From Sulfitobacter sp. (GTDB lineage: Bacteria; Pseudomonadota; Alphaproteobacteria; Rhodobacterales; Rhodobacteraceae), in contig JAGXHC010000158.1 in the NCBI GenBank assembly GCA_024636405.1, positions 1-17,525 of the forward strand: a stretch of 17,525 bases of DNA, read 5' to 3'. The notes below the pieces were generated by a model that did not search any database, was not told the DNA's origin, and saw only the letters and a list, made by a program, of their open reading frames with translations. This document shows positions 1 to 7,278 of the stretch, piece after piece (the first letter of the stretch is position 1; each line of letters begins with the position of its first letter). The translations under genes were made by a program, and so were the position numbers.

Positions 1-1
1 A

Positions 2-76
2 TGCCTGCCTGAGCACATCGCGCAGATCAACGCGCTGGTGCCTGCGGACCGCCAGATTTCGTTACCCTCAAGCTGA
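2..76 (+). CDS. C-terminal tail of an unidentified protein (cut by window edge)
   Basis: Frame 2 of the plus strand is open from the window edge to a TGA at 74-76 and reads CLPEHIAQINALVPADRQIS, then four more residues. Its codons are strongly G/C in third position, as in the real genes here, and it would end 11 bp before the convergent stop of the polysaccharide export gene. That spacing is typical of two genes meeting tail to tail. Only about 24 residues are visible, so the family cannot be named; given the neighbour, a polysaccharide-locus protein is a guess. Frame 3 is also open here, so the frame choice is tentative. Confidence 0.4.
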   Translation, partial: CLPEHIAQINALVPADRQISLPSS

Positions 77-83
77 CGTCAGC
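72..83. repeat. 12-bp perfect palindrome between convergent gene ends
   Basis: GCTGACGTCAGC reads the same on both strands. It spans the presumed TGA of the left-edge gene and lies just before the stop of the polysaccharide export gene. It has no loop or T-run, so it is not a standard terminator; it may be chance. Confidence 0.3.
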
Positions 84-87
84 GATG

Positions 88-1209
88 TCAGTTGGCGGCC
101 ACGTTGGTGACTGCGTTCACGACACCGAACACCGACCCCACAAGACCCAGAATGGTGCGGGTATTGGTCAGCGGGCTTTCGGTTGCCAGCACCAGATCGC
201 CGGATTGAATATAAAAGTTGCGCGCCGAAAACAGGCCGTCCGAAGTCGTCAGATCAATGGTGAAAACAACGCGCGTGTTTTGCGGGCCCCGCACCCCGGC
301 ACGCAAAGCGCTTGCAGGGTATTCACGCAGCACAAGGATGCCTTCGGGATCGGCGCGGGTGTCATTGATGCCGCCGATGATGGCGATCGCATCCAATGCC
401 GACACATCGTCGCGGTTAAAGGCAAACTGCGCTTCGCGTCCCGCCGCGCCAAGTGACAGGAAATAACGGCGGTCGTCCTCGACGATCAGCTTGTCACCGC
501 CCTGAAGCCGCGTGTCCAGTGACGGGTTGTCATATAACCGGTCAATGGAAGTGGCATAGATATTTGAACCGCGCACCAGCTTGATCTGAGGGTTCGCAAT
601 GGAATCGCGTACGCCGCCTCCGGCAGATATTGCCGCAAGCACGCTGTAGTTCTGATCCGGCATCAGGACGGTGCCGGGACTGTTGACGCCACCGACCAGA
701 TCAATCGAGTTGCCACGACCTTCGGCCATCGCCAACTGTACCTGCGCCGACGGCACAATTGGTTCAAGTTGCCGCTGAATAAGCTGGCGCGCGCTGTCCG
801 GGGTGCGGCCACCGACGCGGACCTTGCCGATGTAGGGAACAAAGACGGTGCCCGCTTCGGACACACGCACGCCCTTCATTGTGGCCACCCGTTGTTCGGG
901 GCTGGTCAAAAGCGAATTTTCGCTGCTGTCCCAGATCAGCAGGTCAAGTGAATCGCCTGCGCGGATCACTTGTGCGTTTGACCCGCTGGACCGCCCGATC
1001 CAGCTGTAGCTGCGGCTGCCATTGCGTGGCCAATCGGCCACGGTTGGCAGGAACGCGCGGGTGACGGGGTATACCGAAATCTGAGCAGCCGGATCATCCG
1101 CGTTCTTGACGATTTCCTTTTCGATGGCAGCGCCACGCGGAAGATTGCTGCACGCAGCAAGCGTTATTGTCAGGATTATCCAGACAGCATATTTGGCTAA
1201 AAGACCCAT
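88..1209 (-). CDS. Wza-type polysaccharide export outer-membrane lipoprotein
   Basis: Outer-membrane polysaccharide export (OPX) protein of the Wza/KpsD/GfcE type, expected to form the exit channel for capsule or exopolysaccharide. The chosen ATG at 1207-1209 gives 373 residues and starts exactly at a lipoprotein signal (MGLLAKYAVWIILTITLAAC, lipidated Cys20); the longer frame to 1302 would bury this signal 31 residues inside. After the signal comes a Poly_export domain (roughly residues 75-165, with VIRAGDSLDLLIWD and an SEAGTVFVPYIGKV stretch), then SLBB-like beta-grasp repeats (GGVNSPGTV, GGGVRD, GGINDTR). A hydrophobic, helix-prone C-terminus (ILGLVGSVFGVVNAV) recalls the membrane-spanning Wza helix. 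The gene is divergent from the sugar-modifying genes, and no Wzc-type kinase is in view. The substrate is unknown. Confidence 0.88.
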   Translation of the reverse strand: MGLLAKYAVWIILTITLAACSNLPRGAAIEKEIVKNADDPAAQISVYPVTRAFLPTVADWPRNGSRSYSWIGRSSGSNAQVIRAGDSLDLLIWDSSENSLLTSPEQRVATMKGVRVSEAGTVFVPYIGKVRVGGRTPDSARQLIQRQLEPIVPSAQVQLAMAEGRGNSIDLVGGVNSPGTVLMPDQNYSVLAAISAGGGVRDSIANPQIKLVRGSNIYATSIDRLYDNPSLDTRLQGGDKLIVEDDRRYFLSLGAAGREAQFAFNRDDVSALDAIAIIGGINDTRADPEGILVLREYPASALRAGVRGPQNTRVVFTIDLTTSDGLFSARNFYIQSGDLVLATESPLTNTRTILGLVGSVFGVVNAVTNVAAN

Positions 1210-1251
1210 GATCGCTTGACCGCTCTTTTGGTTGATCCCTTTTAGAGACGC

Positions 1252-1305
1252 ATTTTGTTCACCTGCGCAAGGGCGCAATCCAAAGATACAAGTAGCGAAC
1301 AAAAT
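1252..1305. promoter_or_regulatory. Paired inverted repeats in the divergent control region
   Basis: The 144 bp between the export gene and the SDR gene contain ATTTTGTTC (1252-1260) and its exact reverse complement GAACAAAAT (1297-1305), 36 nt apart. Between them is a small hairpin TGCGC-AAGG-GCGCA (1264-1277). The arms are A/T-rich in GC-rich DNA and lie between two divergent translation starts. That fits a regulator acting on both genes or a folded leader. No convincing -35/-10 pair was found in the region, and the binding protein is unknown. Confidence 0.4.
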
Positions 1306-1353
1306 CCCGTCGCCAGTTGGAATTCTATGGCGTGCAAGATACTGGCTGGAGTC

Positions 1354-2223
1354 ATGACGTCAATCGTTTCGAACAAGACAGCGGAAAATTCCAATGTATT
1401 GCTGCTGGGCGCGTCCGGGCAGCTGGGGTCAATGCTGCGCGGATTTTGGCCGACCGATGGGCAAATGACCTGTGCAGGCAGGCAAACCAAAGCGGGCTGG
1501 CTGACCTTTGATCCGATTGTCGATCATGCGGCATTTGTTGAGGCCGCGCGCGCCCGGACGGCGGTCATATGCTTTTGCGGGGTGACGCCTGCCCATGCCG
1601 CGCGCAGCGGTGACACGCTGTCGCTCAATACCGATCTGGCGTTGGCGGCGGTGCGCGCAGCGGCGGCGGCGCGGGCAGGGCCAGTGTTTTTGGCATCTTC
1701 GGCAGCCGTTTATGGCCGGGCGGTTGGCCCGCTTGTTGAAACGCAGCACTGCGAACCGGTCACCGCATACGGCGAAGCAAAGCTTGGCATGGAACTGTCC
1801 GCGCTGGCGTTGGGGCAGGAACTGGATCAGGCGGTTCATATCCTGCGTATCGGAAATGTCGCGGGTGCCGATGCTATTCTGGGTGGTTGGCGCACCGGTA
1901 TGGCGCTGGACAGGTTGGCTGATGGCACGACGCCGCGGCGCAGCTATATCGGGCCTGTAACCTTGGCGCGGGTGATGCACCGGCTGACGTGCATTTCCGA
2001 TCTGCCACCGGTCCTGAACATTGCCGCGCCGGGTACTGTGGCGATGGGCGCGTTGTTGGACGCGGCAGGACTGGCGTGGTCGCCGCGCCCAGCATCATGT
2101 GCGGTAATCGCAGAGGTCGCGTTGTCCACGGAAAGGCTGGAAAGCTTTTACAATTTTGCGTCTGATGATATTGGCGCCGCAGCAATGGCGGCCCAGTGGC
2201 GCGCATTCTGCGCTGTTAAGTGA
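1354..2223 (+). CDS. NAD(P)-dependent SDR, putative NDP-sugar 4-reductase/epimerase
   Basis: Extended short-chain dehydrogenase/reductase acting on nucleotide sugars. With the ATG at 1354 the protein has 289 residues. The Rossmann glycine motif is GASGQLG (residues 19-25), there is a SSAAVYG strand, and the catalytic pair is Tyr139-x-x-x-Lys143 (YGEAK). The start is uncertain: an in-frame ATG at 1327 is also possible, but the fold begins soon after 1354. The sugar transferase begins 9 bp downstream, so the two are probably co-translated. Next to a phosphoglycosyl transferase and a 4,6-dehydratase, a likely role is reduction of the UDP-4-keto-6-deoxy-HexNAc intermediate, as by WreQ or WbpV in UDP-QuiNAc or UDP-FucNAc synthesis. 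That is inference; a simple 4-epimerase is possible. Confidence 0.8.
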   Translation: MTSIVSNKTAENSNVLLLGASGQLGSMLRGFWPTDGQMTCAGRQTKAGWLTFDPIVDHAAFVEAARARTAVICFCGVTPAHAARSGDTLSLNTDLALAAVRAAAAARAGPVFLASSAAVYGRAVGPLVETQHCEPVTAYGEAKLGMELSALALGQELDQAVHILRIGNVAGADAILGGWRTGMALDRLADGTTPRRSYIGPVTLARVMHRLTCISDLPPVLNIAAPGTVAMGALLDAAGLAWSPRPASCAVIAEVALSTERLESFYNFASDDIGAAAMAAQWRAFCAVK

Positions 2224-2232
2224 GACCCTGAA

Positions 2233-2847
2233 GTGACCTGGCGCAAACGCATCTTTGACCTTTTTTTCGCAAGCCTGCTGGTGATCATCCTGGGACCGAT
2301 TTTGATCGGGCTGTTGGTCTGGCTTCTGGTCAAGGAAGGTCGCCCGCTTTTTCACGTTGCCGAGCGTATGAAAACGCCGAACGAGCCGTTTCGCCTGTGG
2401 AAGCTGCGCACCATGACAGTTGCGGCGCGCGATCAGGGGGTATCTGGTGGCGACAAGGCGGCACGCATCACGCCGACGGGTGCATGGCTGCGTGCCAAGC
2501 GCCTGGACGAATTTCCGCAGTTGTGGAACCTTCTCAAAGGCGACCTGAGCTTTGTCGGCCCGCGCCCGCCGCTACGCGAGTACGTTGAAAGATTTCCGCA
2601 TCTCTATGGTGAAGTGCTGAAATCACGACCGGGGGTGACCGGGCTGGCGACAATCAGATTTCACAAACATGAAGAAGCGTTGCTGGCGCGCTGTTCCAGC
2701 CCGGCGGAAACCGACGATGTATACTGCCGAATCTGCATCCCGCGCAAAGCGCGATTGGATCTCATATACCAACGAAACCAATCAACCTGCTATGATTTCG
2801 ATCTTGTTTTCCAGACGATCGGAAACCTCTTTCGGCGCAGAAAATGA
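2233..2847 (+). CDS. Small PglC-type phosphoglycosyl transferase (polysaccharide-initiating)
   Basis: Bacterial sugar transferase of 204 residues, the short monotopic type. It should transfer a sugar-1-phosphate from a UDP-sugar to undecaprenyl phosphate at the inner membrane, starting repeat-unit assembly. Visible are the basic KRIFDLFF N-terminus, one hydrophobic re-entrant helix (about residues 8-33) with Pro22 at its break, FRLWKLRTM (53-61), the catalytic Asp92-Glu93 dyad in RLDEFPQLWNLLKGDLSFVG, and PRPPLREY. The C-terminal third contains RPGVTGLATIRFHKHE and a Cys-containing YCRICIP stretch; it lacks the QVNGRN-type end of many homologues. The start is GTG, the only one keeping the membrane helix; TAAGTGAG at the end of the preceding gene may serve as ribosome-binding site. 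The substrate is probably a HexNAc derivative, judged from neighbours. Confidence 0.88.
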   Translation: MTWRKRIFDLFFASLLVIILGPILIGLLVWLLVKEGRPLFHVAERMKTPNEPFRLWKLRTMTVAARDQGVSGGDKAARITPTGAWLRAKRLDEFPQLWNLLKGDLSFVGPRPPLREYVERFPHLYGEVLKSRPGVTGLATIRFHKHEEALLARCSSPAETDDVYCRICIPRKARLDLIYQRNQSTCYDFDLVFQTIGNLFRRRK

Positions 2848-3071
2848 CTTTATAACAAGCAATAGCGCACTATTTGCGCTCTGTAGGAAAAGAGTTGCCG
2901 ACTGGCGGATTTTAAGCTGGGAAAAAATGCTAAGTATCTGTTATACATTGGGCGCTGCTAATTTTTTCCGGTCTTTTGGTTTCCATTACCTATAAAACTG
3001 ATTTATCGCCCGTGAGGCGCAGCATATTTTGCTGACACGATGTCTCTGAGGGTGCTGGGGGTGACAATTTC
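2848..3071. promoter_or_regulatory. AT-rich leader between sugar transferase and dehydratase genes
   Basis: This 224-bp gap is clearly more A/T-rich than its surroundings and has no credible gene. It contains a perfect hairpin AGCGCA-CTATT-TGCGCT (2864-2880), an extended -10-like TGTTATACA (2939-2947), another -10-like TATAAA (2991-2996), and a hairpin CAGCA-TATTT-TGCTG (3020-3034). A strong ribosome-binding site, GGGGGTGA, starts at 3057. No good -35 box matches either -10. It probably holds a second promoter for the dehydratase-yjbH-yjbF genes. Confidence 0.35.
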
Positions 3072-4958
3072 ATGATATTATCCTGGCTTAAACGGCTTAC
3101 CAAATCCCAAAAGCGCATAATGTTTCTGGCGCTTGATGCCGTAATTTTATTGTTTGCGCTTGTCGCCGCGTTCTTCGCACAAGGGCTTGAGGCCGGCGCG
3201 GCGCGCGGATTGATTTCGTTTCTGCCGGTGCTGCCTTATGTGCTGCTGACTGCGGTGGGCGTGTCCGTCTGGCTTGGTGTGTCCGCGGTCCAGTTGAATG
3301 CCTACGAGGCTGCCGCTGTTGGGATGACGGGGCTGCTGGCGCTTTCGGTGTTTCTGGTGTCGGTGATCATATCCGCGCTCGCTGGTCTGGATCTGCCGCT
3401 TGGTCTGCATGTTGTGTTCGGCGCGATCTTCTTTTCTCTTATCGTGATCAGCCGTGCCGTCCTGCTTCAGGTGGTGCTGGCGATCTACCGGCGCGGCGGG
3501 CCCATTTGCCGGGTGCTGATCTATGGCGCGGGGACGACCGGAACCCAGCTTGTTTCGGCCCTGCGTGGACACGAAAGCATCGACCCCGTCGCTTTCGTTG
3601 ATGACAACGTGGCCTTGCAAGGGCTGAGCGTGGCACGCCTGCCGGTCTATACGCCGCTGCGTATTGCCGAAGTTGCCAAATCGCTTAAGATACACCGCGT
3701 GTTGCTGGCGGTTCCGTCGCTGAGCCTGCCCAAACAAGCCCAGATTGCGCGCCGTCTGGAAAAGATGGGGCTGGAGGTCCAGACACTGCCTTCTTTTGCC
3801 CAGTTGATCGGCGAAGAAGCGCTGCTTGATAAACTGACGCCGGTTTCAGCGCAACGGTTTCTCAATCGTGATGAGGTAGATAATTCGCTGGGCCCCACAG
3901 CGGCTTCTTATGCTGGCAAGGTTGTGCTGGTCTCCGGCGCGGGCGGTTCCATTGGATCTGAATTGTGTCGGCAGGTTCTGGAATGCAGACCGCGCCGTGT
4001 CGTGCTTTACGAACTCAGCGAGTTGGCGCTTTATACCATTGATATGGAACTGCGGCAGCTTGCGGAAGACGCAGGTGTGACCATTGTGCCGGTGCTTGGG
4101 TCTGTCACCGACGCCAGACAGGTCCGCAAGGTTTTGGTCGACCACGAAGTCGACATCATTCTTCATGCCGCCGCCTACAAGCATGTCCCGCTGGTCGAGG
4201 CGAACCCGCTGGCCGGTCTGGTCAACAATGTATTCGGCACGCAAACATTGGCGCATCAGGCCGCAAAGGCCGGGGTCAAACATTTCATGTTGATCTCTTC
4301 GGACAAGGCCGTGCGCCCCACCAATGTCATGGGCGCGTCCAAGCGGCTTGCCGAATTGGTCATCCAGGACATGGGTCGACGTTTCTCGGATGCCGACAGC
4401 CCGGTTTTTTCCATGGTTCGATTTGGCAATGTGCTGGGGTCTTCCGGGTCTGTTGTGCCCCTGTTTCAGGAACAGCTTAGCCGGGGTGGACCGCTGACCG
4501 TTACAGACCGGTCCGTAGCGCGGTATTTCATGACCGTGCAAGAAGCGGTGCGTCTGGTGCTTCAGGCCGGAGCGCTTGCCCAGGGGGGCGAGGTTTTTGT
4601 CCTTGATATGGGCAAACCAGTGCCGATCCTGCATCTGGCACGGCAAGTGATTGAAAGCGCGGGTTACACAGTGCGCGATGACGCCAACCCAGACGGCGAC
4701 ATCGAAATCGAGATCACGGGGTTGCGCCCTGGTGAGAAGATGACAGAAGAACTGACGCTGACGGGTGAGTTGATCGGCACCCGGCATCCCAAGATCTTTT
4801 CCGCGCGGGAGGAGGGATTGTCAGAGATCGAAATCGCCTCTGCCTTGCGGGGATTGCGTGAGGCGTTTGTTGCCAGTGACGAAGACATGGCCCGCAGAGT
4901 GGTCCGTCGTTGGGTCGAAAACCCGGACACGCAGCAACAGCGACGGATATCGTCCTGA
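3072..4958 (+). CDS. Membrane-bound NDP-sugar 4,6-dehydratase (FlaA1/CapD/WbpM family)
   Basis: Full-length (628 aa) nucleoside-diphosphate-sugar dehydratase, usually converting UDP-GlcNAc to a UDP-4-keto-6-deoxy sugar on the cytoplasmic face of the inner membrane. The first 135 or so residues hold about four transmembrane helices. A first Rossmann-like domain follows (IYGAGTTGTQL, about 150-160), then the catalytic SDR domain with GAGGSIGS (289-296), HAAAYKHVPLVE, SSDKA (409-413), and Met420-x-x-x-Lys424 in NVMGASK. The Met in place of the usual Tyr is the known SMK-type arrangement of the WbpM/CapD branch, not a defect. The GGGGGTGA ribosome-binding site supports the ATG at 3072. With the upstream SDR and sugar transferase it resembles the rhizobial WreQ-WreU-WreV set for QuiNAc. 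The exact sugar product is inferred. Confidence 0.9.
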   Translation: MILSWLKRLTKSQKRIMFLALDAVILLFALVAAFFAQGLEAGAARGLISFLPVLPYVLLTAVGVSVWLGVSAVQLNAYEAAAVGMTGLLALSVFLVSVIISALAGLDLPLGLHVVFGAIFFSLIVISRAVLLQVVLAIYRRGGPICRVLIYGAGTTGTQLVSALRGHESIDPVAFVDDNVALQGLSVARLPVYTPLRIAEVAKSLKIHRVLLAVPSLSLPKQAQIARRLEKMGLEVQTLPSFAQLIGEEALLDKLTPVSAQRFLNRDEVDNSLGPTAASYAGKVVLVSGAGGSIGSELCRQVLECRPRRVVLYELSELALYTIDMELRQLAEDAGVTIVPVLGSVTDARQVRKVLVDHEVDIILHAAAYKHVPLVEANPLAGLVNNVFGTQTLAHQAAKAGVKHFMLISSDKAVRPTNVMGASKRLAELVIQDMGRRFSDADSPVFSMVRFGNVLGSSGSVVPLFQEQLSRGGPLTVTDRSVARYFMTVQEAVRLVLQAGALAQGGEVFVLDMGKPVPILHLARQVIESAGYTVRDDANPDGDIEIEITGLRPGEKMTEELTLTGELIGTRHPKIFSAREEGLSEIEIASALRGLREAFVASDEDMARRVVRRWVENPDTQQQRRISS

Positions 4959-5084
4959 CAGGCGCGGTATAGTTCAAACCTGTCACCTGAATGCCGCTAT
5001 CGCCGTGCACGCTGCTGTTTTCCAAGACAAAGCGTTGCATTGCGATGGCCCCGAAGGCAGAATCCTCATTCAAGTCTTTCGGGC

Positions 5085-5090
5085 AGAGGA
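5085..5090 (+). promoter_or_regulatory. Ribosome-binding site fixing the yjbH GTG start
   Basis: AGAGGA lies 7 nt before GTG 5098-5100, and this GTG is directly followed by a signal peptide. The frame stays open upstream to 4858, inside the dehydratase gene, but that extension would put about 80 residues before the signal peptide. Confidence 0.7.
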
Positions 5091-5097
5091 CACGACT

Positions 5098-7278
5098 GTG
5101 CAGCAGGCCACCACGCGAGCGAAAACATCTTTTCGGATATCGACCATTCTGACGGGTCTGATCGCCATCGGCATTTGCGGTTCTGCGCAGGCTCAGGATT
5201 TTGACGATATCTTCTTCACGCCAGACCGGCCAACGCTGAACTTCTACGGCTCGCCCGGACTGGTGGATATGCCGACGGCACATGCGCTTCCCGACGGGCA
5301 GTTTGTTATCGGTATTTCCAGTTTTGGCGGGATAACGCGCAGCACGCTTACGTTTCAGGCGACACCGCGGTTGTCTGCCAGTTTTCGATACGTCGGGATA
5401 CAGGACTGGAACTCGAACGGGTTTGAGACGTACCGCGACCGCAGTTTTGACGTTCGCTACCTTTTGAAGCGCGAAAGCACCTATTTGCCTGCCGTTACGA
5501 TCGGGCTTCAGGATTTCGCGGGCACTGGTATTTATGCCGGTGAATATGTCGTGGCGACCAAATCGTTTTCCGGTTCGTCCGTTCCCGGTGATATCAAGGT
5601 CACTGCCGGTCTTGGATGGGGGCGGCTTGGCAGTTCGGGCAGCATTGGTTCGCCTTTTGGTGGCAACCGTCCCGGCTTTACCGTTGGCAGTACGGGCGGC
5701 AAACCCTCGTTTGACCAGTGGTTTCGTGGTCCCGCAGCCCCTTTTGGCGGTGTCGAATGGCAGGTGAACGACCGGTTCGGCGTCAAGGCTGAATACAGCT
5801 CTGACGCTTATCAACCCGAAACGGGCCTGCGCACGGTGTTCACGCGCAAGTCCCAATTCAACTTTGGCGCTGAATACCAGTACTCAGAACGCGTTCGCCT
5901 TGGTGCCTATTACCTTTACGGCTCGGAATTTGGGTTGAACGTACAGGTACAACTTAATCCCCGGCGTCCGCTTTCGCCATTGCGTGTGACGCCGACGCTG
6001 TCTGTCGCGCAGCGCCCCAGCCGCGCCGCCGATCCCGATGCATGGGGCACCGGCTGGACCGCGCAACCCGGCGCACAAACCAGCCTGCGCGATCAGATGA
6101 TACCGGTGCTTGAGCAAAGCGGACTGACGCTTGAGGCTTTGTCAGTGACCGCGTCGCGGGCTGAATTGCGGTTCCGCAACGACCGCTATGGCGCGACATC
6201 CGTCGCAGTGGGCCGGGCCGCGCGCGCCATGGCCGAAGTATTGCCCGCTTCTGTAGAAACGTTCCGCATCGTGCCGATGGTCAACAATTTGGCGCAATCG
6301 GCTGTGTCGATCCGGCGCACTGATCTTGAGACGCTGGAATATGACCCACAGGCCGCTGAAGCGCTTTTGGCGGTCAGCAACATCGGGGCTGCGACACCGA
6401 CGTTGCCGGGTGCTGCGCGCAATACGGCACTTTACCCGGACTTTGCCTGGACGCTGGCGCCCTATTTCGAGCCCAGCTATTTCGATCCGGACGAACCTGT
6501 GCGGCTCGACGTGGGCGTAAAACTTGAACTGAAATATCGTCCCGCGCCGGGCTGGTTGATCAGCGGTGATCTGCGTCAGCGCGTCGCCGGTAACGTCGGG
6601 GATTCAACGCGCGGCAGCAACTCTGTCCTGCCGCGGGTGCGCACCGATGGACTGCGCTATGCGCAGGGGGGTGATACCTATATCCGGTCATTGTTTGTGT
6701 CCAAGCAATGGAAGCCGGGCAATAATCTTTATGCACGCGCCAGTGCCGGATATCTGGAGCAGATGTTTGGCGGCGTTTCCACTGAACTGCTGTGGAAGCC
6801 GGTTGCCAGCCGTCTCGCGCTGGGAGTTGAGGCGAATTATGTCAAGCAACGCGATTTTGACGGTCAATTCGGCTTTCAGGATTATGGCGTGGCAACAGGG
6901 CATGCGTCGGCCTATTATGAATTTGGTGGCGGTTATCACGGTCAGCTAGACGTTGGACGCTACCTTGCCGGTGACGTCGGGGCCACGGTCACATTGACCC
7001 GAGAGTTTGAAAATGGCTGGCGCGTCGGCGGTTTCTTTACCGTGACGGATGTCTCTGCTGAGGACTTTGGTGAAGGGTCATTCGACAAGGGCATCAACCT
7101 GACCATTCCGGTCAGTTGGTTTCTTGGCACACCGGGCAAGCGTACAATCGGCACCACAATCCGACCGATCCAACGCGATGGTGGTGCGCGGCTTAGTGTG
7201 GATGGGCGTCTGTATGAACAGGTGCGGTCCGGACACCGAAATGCGCTGGAAGGCCAATGGTCGAGGGTTTGGGAATGA
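5098..7278 (+). CDS. yjbH: YjbH/GfcD-like outer-membrane exopolysaccharide protein
   Basis: A 726-residue member of the YjbH family, outer-membrane proteins required for exopolysaccharide or group 4 capsule production. The N-terminus is a Sec signal peptide ending ...ICGSAQA-Q, followed by the family's characteristic opening NFYGSPGLVDMPTAHALPDG. The rest is rich in alternating aromatic and polar strands (for example ASFRYVGIQDW, VRLGAYYLYG, RLALGVEANYVKQRDFDG), as expected for beta-barrel segments, with a more soluble stretch near residues 320-450. The length is normal for the family. The TGA overlaps the ATG of the following lipoprotein gene (ATGA), so the two are translationally coupled. 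The 139 bp before it hold only a poor promoter match (TTGCAT 5035, CAGAAT 5058), so it is probably co-transcribed with the dehydratase gene. Confidence 0.85.
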   Translation: MQQATTRAKTSFRISTILTGLIAIGICGSAQAQDFDDIFFTPDRPTLNFYGSPGLVDMPTAHALPDGQFVIGISSFGGITRSTLTFQATPRLSASFRYVGIQDWNSNGFETYRDRSFDVRYLLKRESTYLPAVTIGLQDFAGTGIYAGEYVVATKSFSGSSVPGDIKVTAGLGWGRLGSSGSIGSPFGGNRPGFTVGSTGGKPSFDQWFRGPAAPFGGVEWQVNDRFGVKAEYSSDAYQPETGLRTVFTRKSQFNFGAEYQYSERVRLGAYYLYGSEFGLNVQVQLNPRRPLSPLRVTPTLSVAQRPSRAADPDAWGTGWTAQPGAQTSLRDQMIPVLEQSGLTLEALSVTASRAELRFRNDRYGATSVAVGRAARAMAEVLPASVETFRIVPMVNNLAQSAVSIRRTDLETLEYDPQAAEALLAVSNIGAATPTLPGAARNTALYPDFAWTLAPYFEPSYFDPDEPVRLDVGVKLELKYRPAPGWLISGDLRQRVAGNVGDSTRGSNSVLPRVRTDGLRYAQGGDTYIRSLFVSKQWKPGNNLYARASAGYLEQMFGGVSTELLWKPVASRLALGVEANYVKQRDFDGQFGFQDYGVATGHASAYYEFGGGYHGQLDVGRYLAGDVGATVTLTREFENGWRVGGFFTVTDVSAEDFGEGSFDKGINLTIPVSWFLGTPGKRTIGTTIRPIQRDGGARLSVDGRLYEQVRSGHRNALEGQWSRVWE

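Noticed and set aside
2669..2995. 108-residue frame running from the sugar transferase gene into the AT-rich gap
   Set aside because: It begins inside the transferase gene in another frame, has no good ribosome-binding site, and shows no signal peptide or domain in the non-overlapping part.
3846..4787. 313-residue open frame antisense to the dehydratase gene
   Set aside because: It lies wholly inside a well-recognised gene; its translation is low-complexity and rich in Arg, His and Gln with no domain pattern, as expected for the complement of high-GC codons.
3072..4958. Dehydratase as a mutated SDR because Met replaces the catalytic Tyr
   Set aside because: Met-x-x-x-Lys is the normal arrangement of the WbpM/CapD (SMK) branch, so this is not a loss of activity.
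4714..5856. 380-residue minus-strand frame across the dehydratase/yjbH junction
   Set aside because: It crosses two real plus-strand genes and has shadow-like composition with no recognisable motif.
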